From Vigna angularis (Eukaryota; Streptophyta; Magnoliopsida; Fabales; Fabaceae): a stretch of 64,000 nucleotides of DNA. Positions 25,203-36,740 of the stretch are shown here, one piece after another. Every line of letters starts with the position of its first letter. Position 1 is the stretch's first letter. Position numbers and translations under genes: made by a program. Under the pieces are notes generated by a model. The model was not told the DNA's origin and searched no databases. It was given only the letters and a program-made list of their open reading frames with translations. The DNA is taken from the NCBI RefSeq assembly GCF_016808095.1, contig NC_068973.1:28638077-28702076 (forward strand), read 5' to 3'.

Positions 25203-28200
25203 ATGTCTGAGTAGAAGTTTAATGTTGTGGTCCACCATGGTGGGACTCTAGTAAATAATTTTCCTTTTGAATATGTTGGTGGGGAAATGACATATTGGAG
25301 TATGGACCCTCACAAATGGAGTTATTTCGAAATGGTAGATGCTATTAAGGAATTGGGGTATATTAAAGTGATTGACATATTTTATTGCTTTCAAAATATT
25401 CTGCATAAGTTGCTAAGTATTTTGGAGAAGTTAACTTGTTTGTTGTCCACGGTGTGGATGATGAGCCAGAGGTGCTTGAAAATGAAGTAAGTGAACGAAT
25501 TCTTTTGCTCTGTCATGGAAGTTTAGACAGTGGAGAAGATAGTCATGTAGGTGGGGGATGAGGATGAAGTGGAGGTGCAGGGTTTGAATGAAGTGGAGGT
25601 GCAGGGTTTGGCTGAAGTGGAGGGTTTGAATGAAGTAGAGGAGCAGGGTTTGGATGAAGTGGAGGTGCTGAATGAAGTGGAGGGGCAGGGTTTGGATGAA
25701 GTGGATGGTTTGAATGAAGTGGAGGTGCATGGTTTGGATGATGAAGTGCAGGGGGAGGAGGAGGAAGTAGAGGTGGAGAATGGACAACACGTGCATGTGG
25801 AGGAAGAAGTTCACGTTGAAGATTTTACTTCAAGTGTGTTTGATGATGAAGGAGAAGGGGGTAGTGATGAAGGAGAAGGGGATGAAGGAATACTGGATGT
25901 TGATGTAAATGTTGATGAAGTACTTTTGGACGATATAGAAGGGGCTGTATCAGTGGAAGTTAATGAAAATGAAGAAAGTGAAAGTGAGGATGTAGATGAT
26001 ATTGCACATAGCCAGAAAAACCCATATGATAGGGGTTTGTCTGATGATGAGTGGGAGTCAGATTTTTTGGACACTCTAAAAGAAAGTGGAAGTGAGGATG
26101 CATGTGATGAAAGACAAAGTTGTGGTCCATTTGGGACATTTGTTATGCAAAAGAGTATGTCTGAATACAAGTGGGAAGTGGGAACAAAGTTTAGGGATAA
26201 AAATGAGTTTATGAATGCTGTTAGAAGTTAGCAGTCCATGGTGGAAGGAATTTGAAGTTTATTAAGAATGATAACAAAAGGGTATGAGTGAGATGTTTGG
26301 GTGCCTAAAAAAGTTATCCATGGATGGCTTATTGTGACTATTTGGAAGGATGTAGGACATGGCAATTGAGAAATTTTTTGGATAATCATACTTGAAGTAG
26401 GCAATTCAACATAAAAATGATGAATGCTAAGTGGTTGAGTGAGACAGTAGATAATTCACTACATGAAAATCCAAATTTGAAGATAAATGAAATACGCTCA
26501 AAAGCTTTGAGGAAATGAAATACTAATGTCACAATTTCTAAAACTCGTAGGGCAAAGATAATTGCATCTTTCAAAGTTGAAGGTAGTTATAAAAATCAGT
26601 TCAAAAGAATATATGACTATGCACATGAATTATTGAGATGTAACTCTAGATCAACAGTAAAAGTTAAAGTGGATACTGACAATGGTGAAACAACATTTCA
26701 GAGGTTCTATGTTTGTTTGAATGCTTGCATTGTTAGCTTCCTCTCTTGTAGGCCATTTATTGGTTTGGATGGATGTTTTTTGAAAAGAAAGTATAAGAGG
26801 GAGTTATTAACAGCTATTGGTAGAGATCCTAATGACCAAATGTTACCTCTGGCATATGCAATTGTGGAAGTAGAGAATAAAGATAGTTGGACATGGTTTT
26901 TGGAGTTGTTGATAGAAGACCTTAGGGGTGCTGAAGTCTGTAATTCATGCACTTTTATGTCTGATCAACAAAAGGTAAATGTATTTCTGATATGTCTCTA
27001 TTTTGTTTCCTAATATTAATTGTGTTGGTCATATCTAAATTGGTCCTGGTTTTTGTTTAAAATGTTCAATTTGGTCTTGTTTTTACACGGTTTATTACCA
27101 GCTATATATGAACTGTTACCTGGGGCAGAGCACAGATTTTGCATGCGACACTTATATGCAAATTTCAGGAAAAAGTTTTCAGGACAAAACTTGAAGAATC
27201 TGATGTGGAAGGCTGCTGCAAGTACATACCCCCAAGCTTAGGAAAGAGAAATGTTAAATATAAAGGAAGTCAATCAAGAGGCTTACAAATACCTAATTGC
27301 TATCCCGCCAAGGTATTCTTTGGTCCTTATCAATACATTGATGACATGTATAGTGGATATAAACATCATTTTTATTCCTTGTAACAGGTTTTGGTCTAGA
27401 TCTAGATTTACAGGTAGAGAACTTTGTGATACACTAACCAATAACATGAGTGAATGTTTTAATAGTGTGATTGTTGATGCACGAGGAAAGCCAATTATAA
27501 CCATGCTTGAAGAAATTAGAGTATACCTCATGAAAAGATGGGCAACCAACAAAATTAAGATGTGTAATATGGACTTTGATATCTGCCCCAAGATTAGAAA
27601 GAGACTTACAAACGAGTCAAATTTATCCAAAAATTGGATCCCTAGGTATGCTTTTTCTTTCCCTCTATTACTTGATGGCACTTGGTTTGTGATTAAAATG
27701 GCCGTATTGATCACTTAATTTTTAACTTGTATTCATCTATTACTTCATGGCAATTGGTCTGCAGAAAAACTCTATGAAGTTAGGCATTTTGCACAGATTA
27801 CAAACAATTTTGTAGTTAACCTGGACAATCAAGAATGTTCATGCAGGAAATGGCTTATTACTGGGATCCCTTGCTGCCATGTAATTGCAGCCATGAAGTT
27901 CTTAAATTTAGATCCAGAAGATTATGTACCCATTTCCTTCAGACGGTCCACGTACAATGAAACATATGCCTCCATCATATTTCCTGTGAATGACCACCTG
28001 TTATGGGAAAGAAAATCCTACCCAGACGTTCTCCCACCATTGAAGAGAACATTACCTGGCAGACAAAAGAAAAAAAGAAGGTTAGAGCAATGAGAGCTAA
28101 GGAGGGATGAGACCCAATGACCAAAGGTGGCCACTGCAAAAAAAATGTAGTATTTGACGTCAACTTGGACATAACAAAAATAATTGCCCATTACGTCCTC

Positions 28201-28370
28201 AACATGAAGCAGACCTACCAGAGGCATCTCAACCACCACCCCAACCACCAACTGAGGAAATGACACAACAATCTGAAGCACCTCCACAACCAATACAGGA
28301 ATCCAGAGAAGAACAAACTCAGAAAAGAAGAAGGGACAAGTTATCAGTTAGAAGACCATGTGCTTTATAA
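25203..28370 (+). pseudogene. MULE transposase (mudrA-like), broken
   Basis: The product would be a DDE transposase of the plant MuDR family. The start is probably the ATG at 25203, but codon 4 is a stop (TAG at 25212). Domains in order: an N-terminal plant MuDR region with 'VHHGGTLV' and 'ELGYIKV' (about 25227-25370); a long Glu/Val/Asp-rich acidic repeat (25551-26130); a DNA-binding segment starting 'GTKFRDKNEF'; the MULE catalytic core with 'FIGLDGCFLK', 'FMSDQQK' and 'HRFCMRHLYANF', then 'NNMSECFNS' (likely D, D and E); a SWIM zinc finger 'CSCRKWLITGIPCCH' (27839-27883); and a C-terminal CCHC knuckle near 28148-28190. Introns interrupt it at about 26975, 27315-27387 and 27645-27765. There are stops in frame after 26228, at 27238 and in the terminal knuckle, and one acceptor reads AC instead of AG. 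It is not translatable as it stands. Confidence 0.92.
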
Positions 28371-28801
28371 TGTTATAATGTTGTTGTACTTTTCTTTTGT
28401 TCCAATTGGTTACTTGTGTGCTAAACATTTGGAAGTGGCACTTGATATGTTTTGATGTACATTGGAGTTTAAATCCTTACATGTAACCGTGACCTCAGTT
28501 CTGTTTATGCAAACATATCGTTTTTATGGTTTATACAATTGCAAAGATATTGTTGTTTATTGCTTTATGGACACATCAGTCATCATCATAGGGACCATAT
28601 TCGCAAATAATTAATGAAAATGGGGACTAAATTGAACAATTAATTACTAACACAAATTTCATTCCATCATTCATTACAAAATACATAGGCAGAACCTCAA
28701 CATCACAACAGTTCAACTCCATTGACCTAAAAACACTACATTCAACCAGATTGCGACCACCTAAAACACATCATAAGTTGAACCAAAATACACACAACAC
28801 A

Positions 28802-29286
28802 TCATCCTAAAAACACACAGAACATAACTATGTTCACTACACTAACAACACCAGCCACTGCTACTAATAATTGGATCCTTTTCTTCAAAGCTTTGACTGT
28901 GTTTTCCAGATCAAAAATCTTCCTCCTTTGCCTCCCAATAATAACATCCTTTTCATCAACATTTTCTTCATTGCACCACTTAAAATAGTTGCAACACATC
29001 GCATCACTAGCTCCACTGTGTTATTCATGAATAAAAACTTCAAACACAATGTTAATTATTATCACATAAACAACATAGGAGTTATTTTGATTACCTTGTA
29101 GTTTCGACAACCCCAAAAATATCTTCCCGCATTCTTTGAAGTTCTAGCCATTTTTACTACTGACATCTCACCACAATTGTAAATGGGGATTATCCCTAAC
29201 CCCATTGAACCACCACCATGTGAACAATGACAACTTCGATGCCCCAAGCTATTACAACAAGAAGAAGAAGATTGGGAAGCAAACAT
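28802..29286 (-). pseudogene. GRF-type zinc finger, coiled-coil, membrane-anchor gene carried by the MULE
   Basis: Two exons on the minus strand. Exon 1 (29286-29095) begins with a Ser/Cys-rich stretch and then the GRF finger core: 'YNCGEMSVVKMARTSKNAGR' followed by 'YFWGCRNYK'. Exon 2 (from about 29014 to 28802) supplies 'CCNYFKWCNEE', a charged helix with heptad leucines ('IFDLENTVKALKKRIQLL') and a C-terminal hydrophobic membrane segment ('VVSVVNIVMFCVFLG'). This order matches the plant 'uncharacterized At4g04775-like' GRF family as I recall it. Lesions: the first finger cysteine appears replaced by Tyr, and the obvious GT-AG junction (donor after 29095, acceptor before 29015) leaves the exons one base out of frame. 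Lying inside the TIRs and converging on the transposase makes it part of the element. A role in transposition or silencing is unknown. Confidence 0.75.
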
Positions 29287-29414
29287 GGCTCATTAACCAC
29301 CAAGATTGGGAAGAAGATTGGTTAACAACTAACGTCACTGTGGCTTTCAAAGAACAAAAGCAAAAACCCTAATTTGAGAATCCACCCTCATTTCACCTCT
29401 GTAAAGGGTTTCAT

Positions 29415-29655
29415 AAAATAGAATTTGAAAAATAATAAATCCAACTAACAACGCCACAAATGACTCCATGTTAGCCAATTTCACTCTGTAATTGCACATG
29501 TGGACATCTCGCCGTTAACGATTTAGACGGTGTTTGCTAAAAGGACCAAATTGAACACAAATTAGATTCTTTGGGACTACATTAAACAACAACAAAAAAT
29601 TGGGACCATTTCAAATTTTCCCAACCAAAATTGGGACCAAAATAGGTATTATACC
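29415..29655 (-). repeat. right terminal inverted repeat of the MULE
   Basis: Inverted partner of 24502-24741. It lies about 130 bp upstream of the GRF gene start and so probably holds that gene's promoter. Confidence 0.93.
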
Positions 29656-29664
29656 AAATAATTA

Positions 29665-30709
29665 AGCATAAACCTTTTTATAGCAACCTATTTTTAAATT
29701 TTAACAAAAAGTGTTTAACGAAATAACATCTAATAAATGGAATTACCTAGGATAAACATGTTAAACACTTTAATCATATGAACTCTATCTAAAACATTCA
29801 ACGTTACTCTAAAAGCAGAACCTATTGAAACGTTAAGTACATGTACCTTGCCTAAACACTTAATAACGTCTAACGTAATAAATGCATGTACGGATAGTGT
29901 TAAGACAATATCGTCTAGAGAAACTAGACTGTCTAGCAACTCGAACTTTGAAGTTTAACAAATAATACTCAACGAAATATTGATTATAGAATGAAACATC
30001 TAACGATGGCATAAGCTAAAGGAAAATATTGGATGAAACATGTGTTTATGAGATATAACAATCTATCTAGAGTATTGAACAAGATAAACATTTATAAGAA
30101 TATAATGTTCAAATTTGTCTAAACACAAATGGTGTACTTATGATATGATGGAGACATAGTACATGTGAACGCTAGGTTAAACGCTAATACTTAAGATTCA
30201 ATAACTAAATGCGTTGAGCCACATTGCATATTACAAGACGAATTATCTGATATCTTAAACATATCCAAGGCATAAGACATAAAATAGAGTGTCTAATCAC
30301 CATAGCGCTTAAACAAAATGATAAAGCGTATGAGCGCCAGGCTTTGCTAAACATAACTAAATGATGTATTCAAGCTTAGACAACCCTATAAAGCAAGCGT
30401 TTAAAATATCATATCATCTAAGTATAACACATCAAACGCTTTACCTTCAAATGATGCTTTTATCAAATAATGCTGACATGTGCTAAAATGTTTTAAACAT
30501 GCAACGTGCTTAATGATCATGTTTAAAACATTTAATGTTGTACAAAAAAAAGTAATTCCTTACTTGCATTTTTTGTTCTTGTTATACGTGCAAGTAATGT
30601 CAACAATAAGCTTTATTCATAAGCGTTGCACAAAGGACAAAAAGACGTTGAGAGATAAGAAGACCTTCCTAAAATGTTTCCTCAAAGATTTAGCACTAAA
30701 AGGGCATAA
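29665..30709 (+). repeat. LTR-like repeat, left part, interrupted by the CACTA element
   Basis: Non-coding. It shares vocabulary with the LTR-like block at 61176 onwards, for example a 'gtctagcaact...tttgaagttta' stretch near 29930 against 'gtctacaacat...tttgaagttta' near 61195, and many 'taacgtc/aaacgct' words. I infer that this and 34960-35890 are two halves of one old copia-type LTR split by the CACTA insertion. Confidence 0.35.
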
Positions 30710-32536
30710 TACTACCAAAAAAAGGGCATTATCGATGGTCTAGGTCCGTCGAAAACAACAAAAAGTCGTCGGTAATGTCTATTATCGACGGATTAGCGAC
30801 GGTCAGTTTTTCGTCGGTAAATCGTTTGTCGCTATCCATTACTGACGGCCGTTGCCCTTCGCTAATTACCAAAGGGCAAAGGCCTTCGGTAATTACCGAA
30901 GGGCAAAGGCCTTAGTTTCATTCTACTAGTTTAGATTATGAAATTTTTCATGAGATCAAGTCAAACTAACCACTGATATTTCTACTAGAAAAGGACAGTT
31001 GAAAGGAAATATCAAATGATATTGCATAATATGTTTGTAGTCTTTTACATAAGATATTTTCTGCCAAAACAAAGCTTAAACTACAGTAGGCTAATACAAG
31101 CCTATTATAAATCAAAATTACACAAAAAAAACCAAAATAACCCAATCAATACTATGCTACGGTCTGGTACTGGTACAGTTACGGCCACAGTCCAAATCGA
31201 CTTCTAATGAAGTATTCACATGTCTCCACTATTGCTTCTTGACAACTTCAAGCTTCTATCTTTTGTCCAATCCTATAAGACATATGAGCAAAGCTTCGAT
31301 CAATATTCCCTTATAGCTAAAACAGATTGCACAAAAAGATATAGGGAAATAAGAACTTCCCTTTCTCGATTTTATTGTTCAATTGGTGCCTGATTGCTCT
31401 CAATTGTAACCTGCTGCACAAGTTTTCCAATTCTCATCAACCCCAAATCTGCACAAATATTCACACCAGATTCAACAATTCACATAATCCAACAAATTGC
31501 ATAACAAAAACAATTTAAACAAACACTCTCTTAATTTTCTAATCTCCCATGTAAGGTGTTTCTGCTTCAGTAATCTTCTGTTCAAACGAATGATTCACTC
31601 AATTCAGCTCTGCACATCTAAGTCACACCACAACCCAACAAATACACATGAAAATGAACAGTTAACCAGCTTGAAATTTGATATGATTCAAAACAAGAAT
31701 TGAATTGGTATCAATCCAAGCTAGTCAAAATTGATGGACTAAACTGGTCTATCCAATGAACAAGAACAATGTGATACAATCATGCAATCAAAATTGGAAA
31801 TGTAGTGCTTTAGTCACTTTGAATGAGATATGGTAGTCTAATTAGGATGAAACTAAATGGCAATCAAGAATATACAACAATCAAACTGGACAAACTGACA
31901 TCTGCACATAAATCAGCAAACAAATTTAAAAATTGGAAGCGAATGCAATAGCACTAAACAATTTTTAAAAGCTGAAGTAAATGTAGTAGCAATTTTCTCT
32001 TTTGTTATCTTGATTGCACTCCAGCTTAAGCAATCTGCACAAGAAGCAGTTAGCAAGTTAGTTAGGCTAAACTCTCTCAATTTGCCAAATGACTTAACTA
32101 AATCACCAACTCTGCAATTTCAGAATTAAAATGACTAGACAGCTTTGGAAACAACTTTTGGAAAGTGATTTTACACTAAAGTCAGCCCTGATCTAAGGCT
32201 AAATATGAGTGACACTCAAATTGGAAATTGCAAAGAATTGAGCACGGTGAAAAGCTCACAAAATGAATTAAACAGTGATGTGTGTTTCTGGTTTAGCAAC
32301 CGAGCTATACCAAGGCATTTCATTGCTCATTTGGTATGCCTAAGCTTACACAACATCAACAAGATCCAGACAACTTTGAACACACATCAACACATTTAAA
32401 TGAACTCAGATTTGCAGAAACAAATTGCATTCAGTGATAAGAAATGGTATTAAAAACTATGCACTGACTCACTATCACCAAGGCTAGATTTATCATCTCA
32501 CTGCATTTCTTTGGTTGATATAAGGCACACACAAAA

Positions 32537-33950
32537 TGTTGGAACAATCGGTACCGATATTGCGCAGCGAAAATATTAAAACAGAGTTCGATAAAGATTG
32601 TTAAAAGCAAAGAGCTTGTTTGGTTACTTTAAAAATGGTTCCTTTAATTTTCTTAAAAGCTTTTTATCGAACAATTGATGAGCAGAAAATATAAGGAGTG
32701 TAGGGAGTAGAAAAATCACAACTGATATTTATCTTGGTTCGAATCAAAAGATTCTACGTCCAGTCGTTAATCACTATGAATAGTGCTTAACCTTTTCACT
32801 AAAAGCAATTTTACAATTTACAATATAGTGATTTGAAATAACAGTAACAAAAGCACCTTCCTTCGACGAACGAACCGGAAGGAAACAACTCTGCCAACTT
32901 GAAGAGAATCGTTCCGACCTTTGACACACAAAGCGCGAGCTTCTCTTGTTCACAAGACTTGACAAAGCAATGAACTGGCCCTTGAGAACTTCCTCAAATA
33001 ACACTGTATTCTCAATTATTCAAAGTTGTCTTCGAAAGGTTTTGGCAGAGATATTTATAATCTACTGGTCTGAAGATGAAAAGACGCATTACAACTGCCA
33101 GTGATAATCGATTATTGTAAGTAATAATCAATTATATGCGAGACTTGGACCGGTTAGGATATTTAACACGTTAACTGGTCGGCTCGAGTTCTTCACCTTC
33201 TGCCGCTCGGTTTGATTCGATTAGCCTCCTGTCGTTCGGTTCAACCCCTTATCACCTTCTGTCGTTCGACTCGGTTCCTTACAGCTTTCCAGCGTTCGGT
33301 ACTAACTGTTCGATCTTGATTATACCTCGCTTGGTCTTTCCCATTGCTTTCCACCGCTCGACTCAATACTTGTAAACTTTCCAACTCTTAACCTTTTCTT
33401 CTACAGTGTTAGTTGGACACAATATCGTTCGGCTTGTGTTTGACATCGTTCGGTCTCCAATTGCTATGCGCCATTTAGCTTTTAGCAGTGTTCATCCTTC
33501 AACTGTATTCAACATCGTTCGGTCCTCGACTTGTGTTCGGCCAGTGTTAGTGACCGTTCGGTGATAAGCTAAGTTTTTCCAAGGTTTAACTCCGTTCGGT
33601 TTTTGACTGATAGTAATCGTTCGGTCTTCAACGTTATATGACGTTCGGTTTCCATATGCTATTCTCCGTTCGGTCTTGTAGCTGTGTTCGACCTTCAATT
33701 GTTTACACTTTCGTTCGTCCTTCATTTGTTATTCACCGTTCGGTCTTTTAGTTGTGTTCGCCCTTCTACTGCTATACTTTGTTCGACCTTTGTTTGATAC
33801 GACCGTTCGGTCTTAACTACTCGGTCCTAGTCTCTTCTCTTTATACAAAAATGCTTTTAAACTTCATACAACAAAGGTCTTCATATTCTTCATTTTGTAA
33901 CATCATCAAAATCATTTTCTTCAAGATGCCAATGCTCCTCATTGGTAACA
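32537..33950 (+). mobile_element. solo LTR nested in the CACTA element
   Basis: Begins TGTTGGAACA and ends GGTAACA, giving TGTT...AACA ends, with flanking 5-mers caaaa (32532-32536) and caaat (33951-33955), a 4-of-5 target duplication. At 1414 bp it has no coding frame, and no internal retrotransposon domain is found beside it, so it is best read as a solo LTR left by recombination. Its right half holds an octamer array. Confidence 0.7.
33170..33830 (+). repeat. array of CGTTCGGT octamers in the solo LTR
   Basis: At least eleven exact CGTTCGGT copies (for example at 33233-33240 and 33293-33300) plus many one-base variants (CGCTCGGT, CGTTCGAC, TGTTCGGC), spaced irregularly at about 25-70 bp, mostly within a loose 'cgttcggtcttcaac-tgt' context. 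Confidence 0.85.
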
Positions 33951-34959
33951 CAAATAACTGAATCAAACCAACACAGTTTCAAAGTAGATTGATCATGATT
34001 TTAGCACAATTGAAGAAAATTGTATTAGCTAATTACTCAGCACATGACTATTAGACAAAATTGAACTTGGATTTCAAAATAACATTTGAGTCAAAAATAG
34101 AATGCACCGATTTAAAATGATGAAACATTGACTCATAAAACACACAAAATGCACATACAAAAAATTATAGAATCCTAAACACGAAACTCATAACAATGGA
34201 GACAAACACTCAAGACAAATGACTCGAAACAAATTTACAACACAGAAAATGGAGTACAACCAACGCACATATTGAATCAATACAAGACCAAAATAGATCA
34301 AGACAATTAATCGAAGATAACATGGAAAGGAAAGGAAAATAGTTAGCTCCGTGCATATGCGCCTAACCTAGGCTCTAAATACCACTTCATAGCTCCAAGT
34401 CAAGGCGGATCGACAAGGAATAATGGAAACTGGCACAGATCGAGCTAATCGAAGAAGAAGAACAACGGATGACGGACAATGGAGGCAAACCCTCGATTGA
34501 GTGGTTTGATCGGTGTACATTCTAGGGTTGGGGATTTGGGACGTTTTGATCGGTTGAGAGAAAGGATTCAACAATTGAATTGATGGAATGGAACGAAAAG
34601 AGGTTTTAATAAGGCAAAAGTGAAGATAGAACAGTGAGGATAGGTTTAATCGGTGAAAAGTGGATTCTATGGTGGATTAGGCTGAGGTAAGGGAGAAATG
34701 TACGGGAGAATGAAGATCTAGAGACTAATCGTGGCTAGCGGATGAAGATCTGAGGCGGAGGAGCTCGAAATATGGATCGGAGACAAGCGGAGGTTCGACA
34801 GAAAAAGAGATGTGTGCGGGTGGATCTCTCGAGAGTATGGTTGGATGAACTTAAAGCATCACAGACATTACCGAAGGGCAAAAGCCCTCGGTATTTAATT
34901 TCACCAATACATTACCGAAGGCCTAAAGGACGTCGGTAATATGCGCTTTTATTATAGTG

Positions 34960-35890
34960 CAAGCTACTCACAAACAAAAGCACTGATAAAGCACTATCAC
35001 CCTACAACGTAGACTTGAGTCTGACCAGCTACCCAAAAAGGGATATGAAGTCTATTTGAAGTCAACTTTGCATCCAACGATCATCGTGCAAGAAGGCTAT
35101 ATAAAGAAGTTTCACAGATGAGAAAATGTTATTGTTAAAGTTGAAGAAGGTGAAAATAGAAGAGAGAAGAGGAGAGAAAGAGATAGAACATATATATAAG
35201 AAAGATCATTGAATATTAGCTTTATCCTACCTCAAAGCTTATATCATCTGAAACTCTTCAATCTAAGAAAAATAACGTCACAAGTTCACATATTGTTGTA
35301 TTGATCCTCTCTCTGAGAGTTACTTAAACTTGTACTTGTAATCAAACACTGATTATGTTTAAAATTCTAAAGAGAGTTAAAACACTTGTATTATTTAGCT
35401 TAGGAAAGTTAAACATTCTAGACAGTTCTTTGGGGAACCAATAATGGTTGAGAATACTTGTATACTAAGAGTGGTTAAACTCGAATTAGTTAGGATTTAC
35501 TAGGAGAACTAGGAGTAGTTTATAGTACTTGGATACTAGGAATGGTTATAGTACTCGGATACTATGAGTGGTTATAATACTTGAAAACCAAGAGTGATTT
35601 GTACTCGTTTGTAATCTTGTATAAGATTATTGGAACCCCTTCAGTGTTCTTAAGGAAGACTGGATGTAGCTCAAGTTGAGTGAACCAATATTAAAATGTT
35701 TGTGTTATCACCTTCCTTGCTTAAAACGTTTTCCACAAACGTTTTATTGAAAATACAAACGTCTAACCACAATTGCAGACCATCTAACCACTACAATAGT
35801 TATTATGCATTGATTTGCGAAATAATTTAAAAACACTACTGAACACACACACCCCTCCCCCTTTTCTAGTGAATTTTCTATATTTCAAAT
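34960..35890 (+). repeat. copia-type LTR segment (A), right part
   Basis: Contains a TATA-like 'ggctatataaagaag' (about 35095), a purine-rich stretch, 'gagttaaaacacttgta', degenerate repeats of 'tactaggagtggttatagtac', then 'gtagctcaagttgagtgaaccaatattaaaatgt' and a C-rich 'acccctccccc' run at about 35850. The last two are typical of the U5 end of plant Ty1/copia LTRs. Blocks B and C repeat the same order. Confidence 0.45.
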
Positions 35891-36009
35891 AGTACTTGTT
35901 TGTCTATTTTGTTGTGCTCTCTTTATCTATGCAGATCACAAAAATACAAAGTTTTTTTTTTCAAATGATTTGCATTGGACATAAGAACTGTAAGAGATAG
36001 GAATACATT

Positions 36010-36740
36010 CTAGAAATGTTTCTTCAAGTGTTTTACATTCTACTCCTCCGTACAAGCTATCTCTGTTAAAGCATATAGCATTTGGCTTCGTACCAAAAGG
36101 TTACCTACCTAAAGAAAGTCAATGCATTTATGCTATATAAAGAATATTGCATGAAAGAATATAAGAAGAATAATGCTTTGAAATTTATGCTATCATTCTC
36201 TCAAACTTTCATTGTCTAACACTCTCTTGGAAAAAGAAAAGTTTTACTACAATTCTTCAATTTTTTTTTTTTGTATTGAAAAGTTATCTCTATGGCAGTT
36301 ATAATTTGTGTTTGTTTTGTAAAAGCACATTTCTTGTGTTTGTATATTCAAAAGTGAATTAAAACACTTGATTGTTTAACTCAGTTGAGCTAGTTAAATA
36401 CTAGGAATTGTGAAACTTCTCTAACCAGTGGATTAGTTGTAAAATCAGGAATGATTAAACTCATTGTAATTTTTTGAAAGATTAGTGAAATTTCTTAAGA
36501 GTACTTAAGGGATGATTGAGCGTACCTTAGTTCGAAGCGAACCAATATAAAAATAAGCTTACCTTATTGCTTTCGTTTTTAAAAGTTTTCCTAAGCGTTC
36601 TTATAATTAAGTGTTTAACACTTATTGCATATTGTCTTACTCCTACAAAAGCACTTCAACACTTATTTGCGAACAGTTTTAAAAACTCTATTCAACTCAG
36701 TTTTTTCTTTCTAGAGTGTGTTTCAATATATTATTAATCC
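36010..36740 (+). repeat. copia-type LTR segment (B)
   Basis: A diverged copy of block A, with 'tgctatataaagaat' (about 36133), 'gaattaaaacacttgat' (36356), 'gcgaaccaatataaaaa' (36537) and 'tatttgcgaacagttttaaaaact' (36664), in the same order. No coding region. Confidence 0.4.

Larger units (their letters stand above)
24502..29655 (+). mobile_element. Mutator-like element (MULE), two-gene, decayed
   Basis: A complete element of 5154 bp. It is flanked by a perfect 9-bp target duplication, AAATAATTA, at 24493-24501 and 29656-29664, the size typical of Mutator. Terminal inverted repeats are about 240 bp and nearly identical, reading gatataatactt... at the left and ggtataatacct... at the right. 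Inside, a mudrA-type transposase runs rightward and a GRF-zinc-finger gene runs leftward, converging in the interior, the same layout as maize mudrA/mudrB. Both genes have lesions, so the element is probably non-autonomous. The high TIR identity suggests it is not ancient. Confidence 0.95.
30710..34959. mobile_element. CACTA-like (En/Spm) non-autonomous element
   Basis: The right end reads ...ATTATAGTG; its reverse complement CACTATAATAAAAGCGCATATTACCGACG-like start pairs with the left end TACTACCAAAAAAAGGGCATTATCGACGG-like start. The left terminus has T for the expected first C; a perfect CACTA also occurs 16 bp further left (30694). Sub-terminal repeats typical of CACTA elements are present: 'ccgaagggcaaaggcctt' variants at 30845-30915 and 34868-34935, and several 'gtcggtaat'. 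No transposase frame is visible, so it depends on another element. A 3-bp target duplication is not clean (taa against caa). A solo LTR is nested inside. Confidence 0.75.

Noticed and set aside
25431..26170. Minus-strand frames with HFIQTLHL-type and Ser-rich repeats
   Set aside because: Antisense of the acidic repeat region of the MULE transposase.
34960..36740. Blocks A and B as the two LTRs of one element
   Set aside because: Only about 100 bp lies between them, with no internal domain, and they are too diverged. More likely two separate related remnants.
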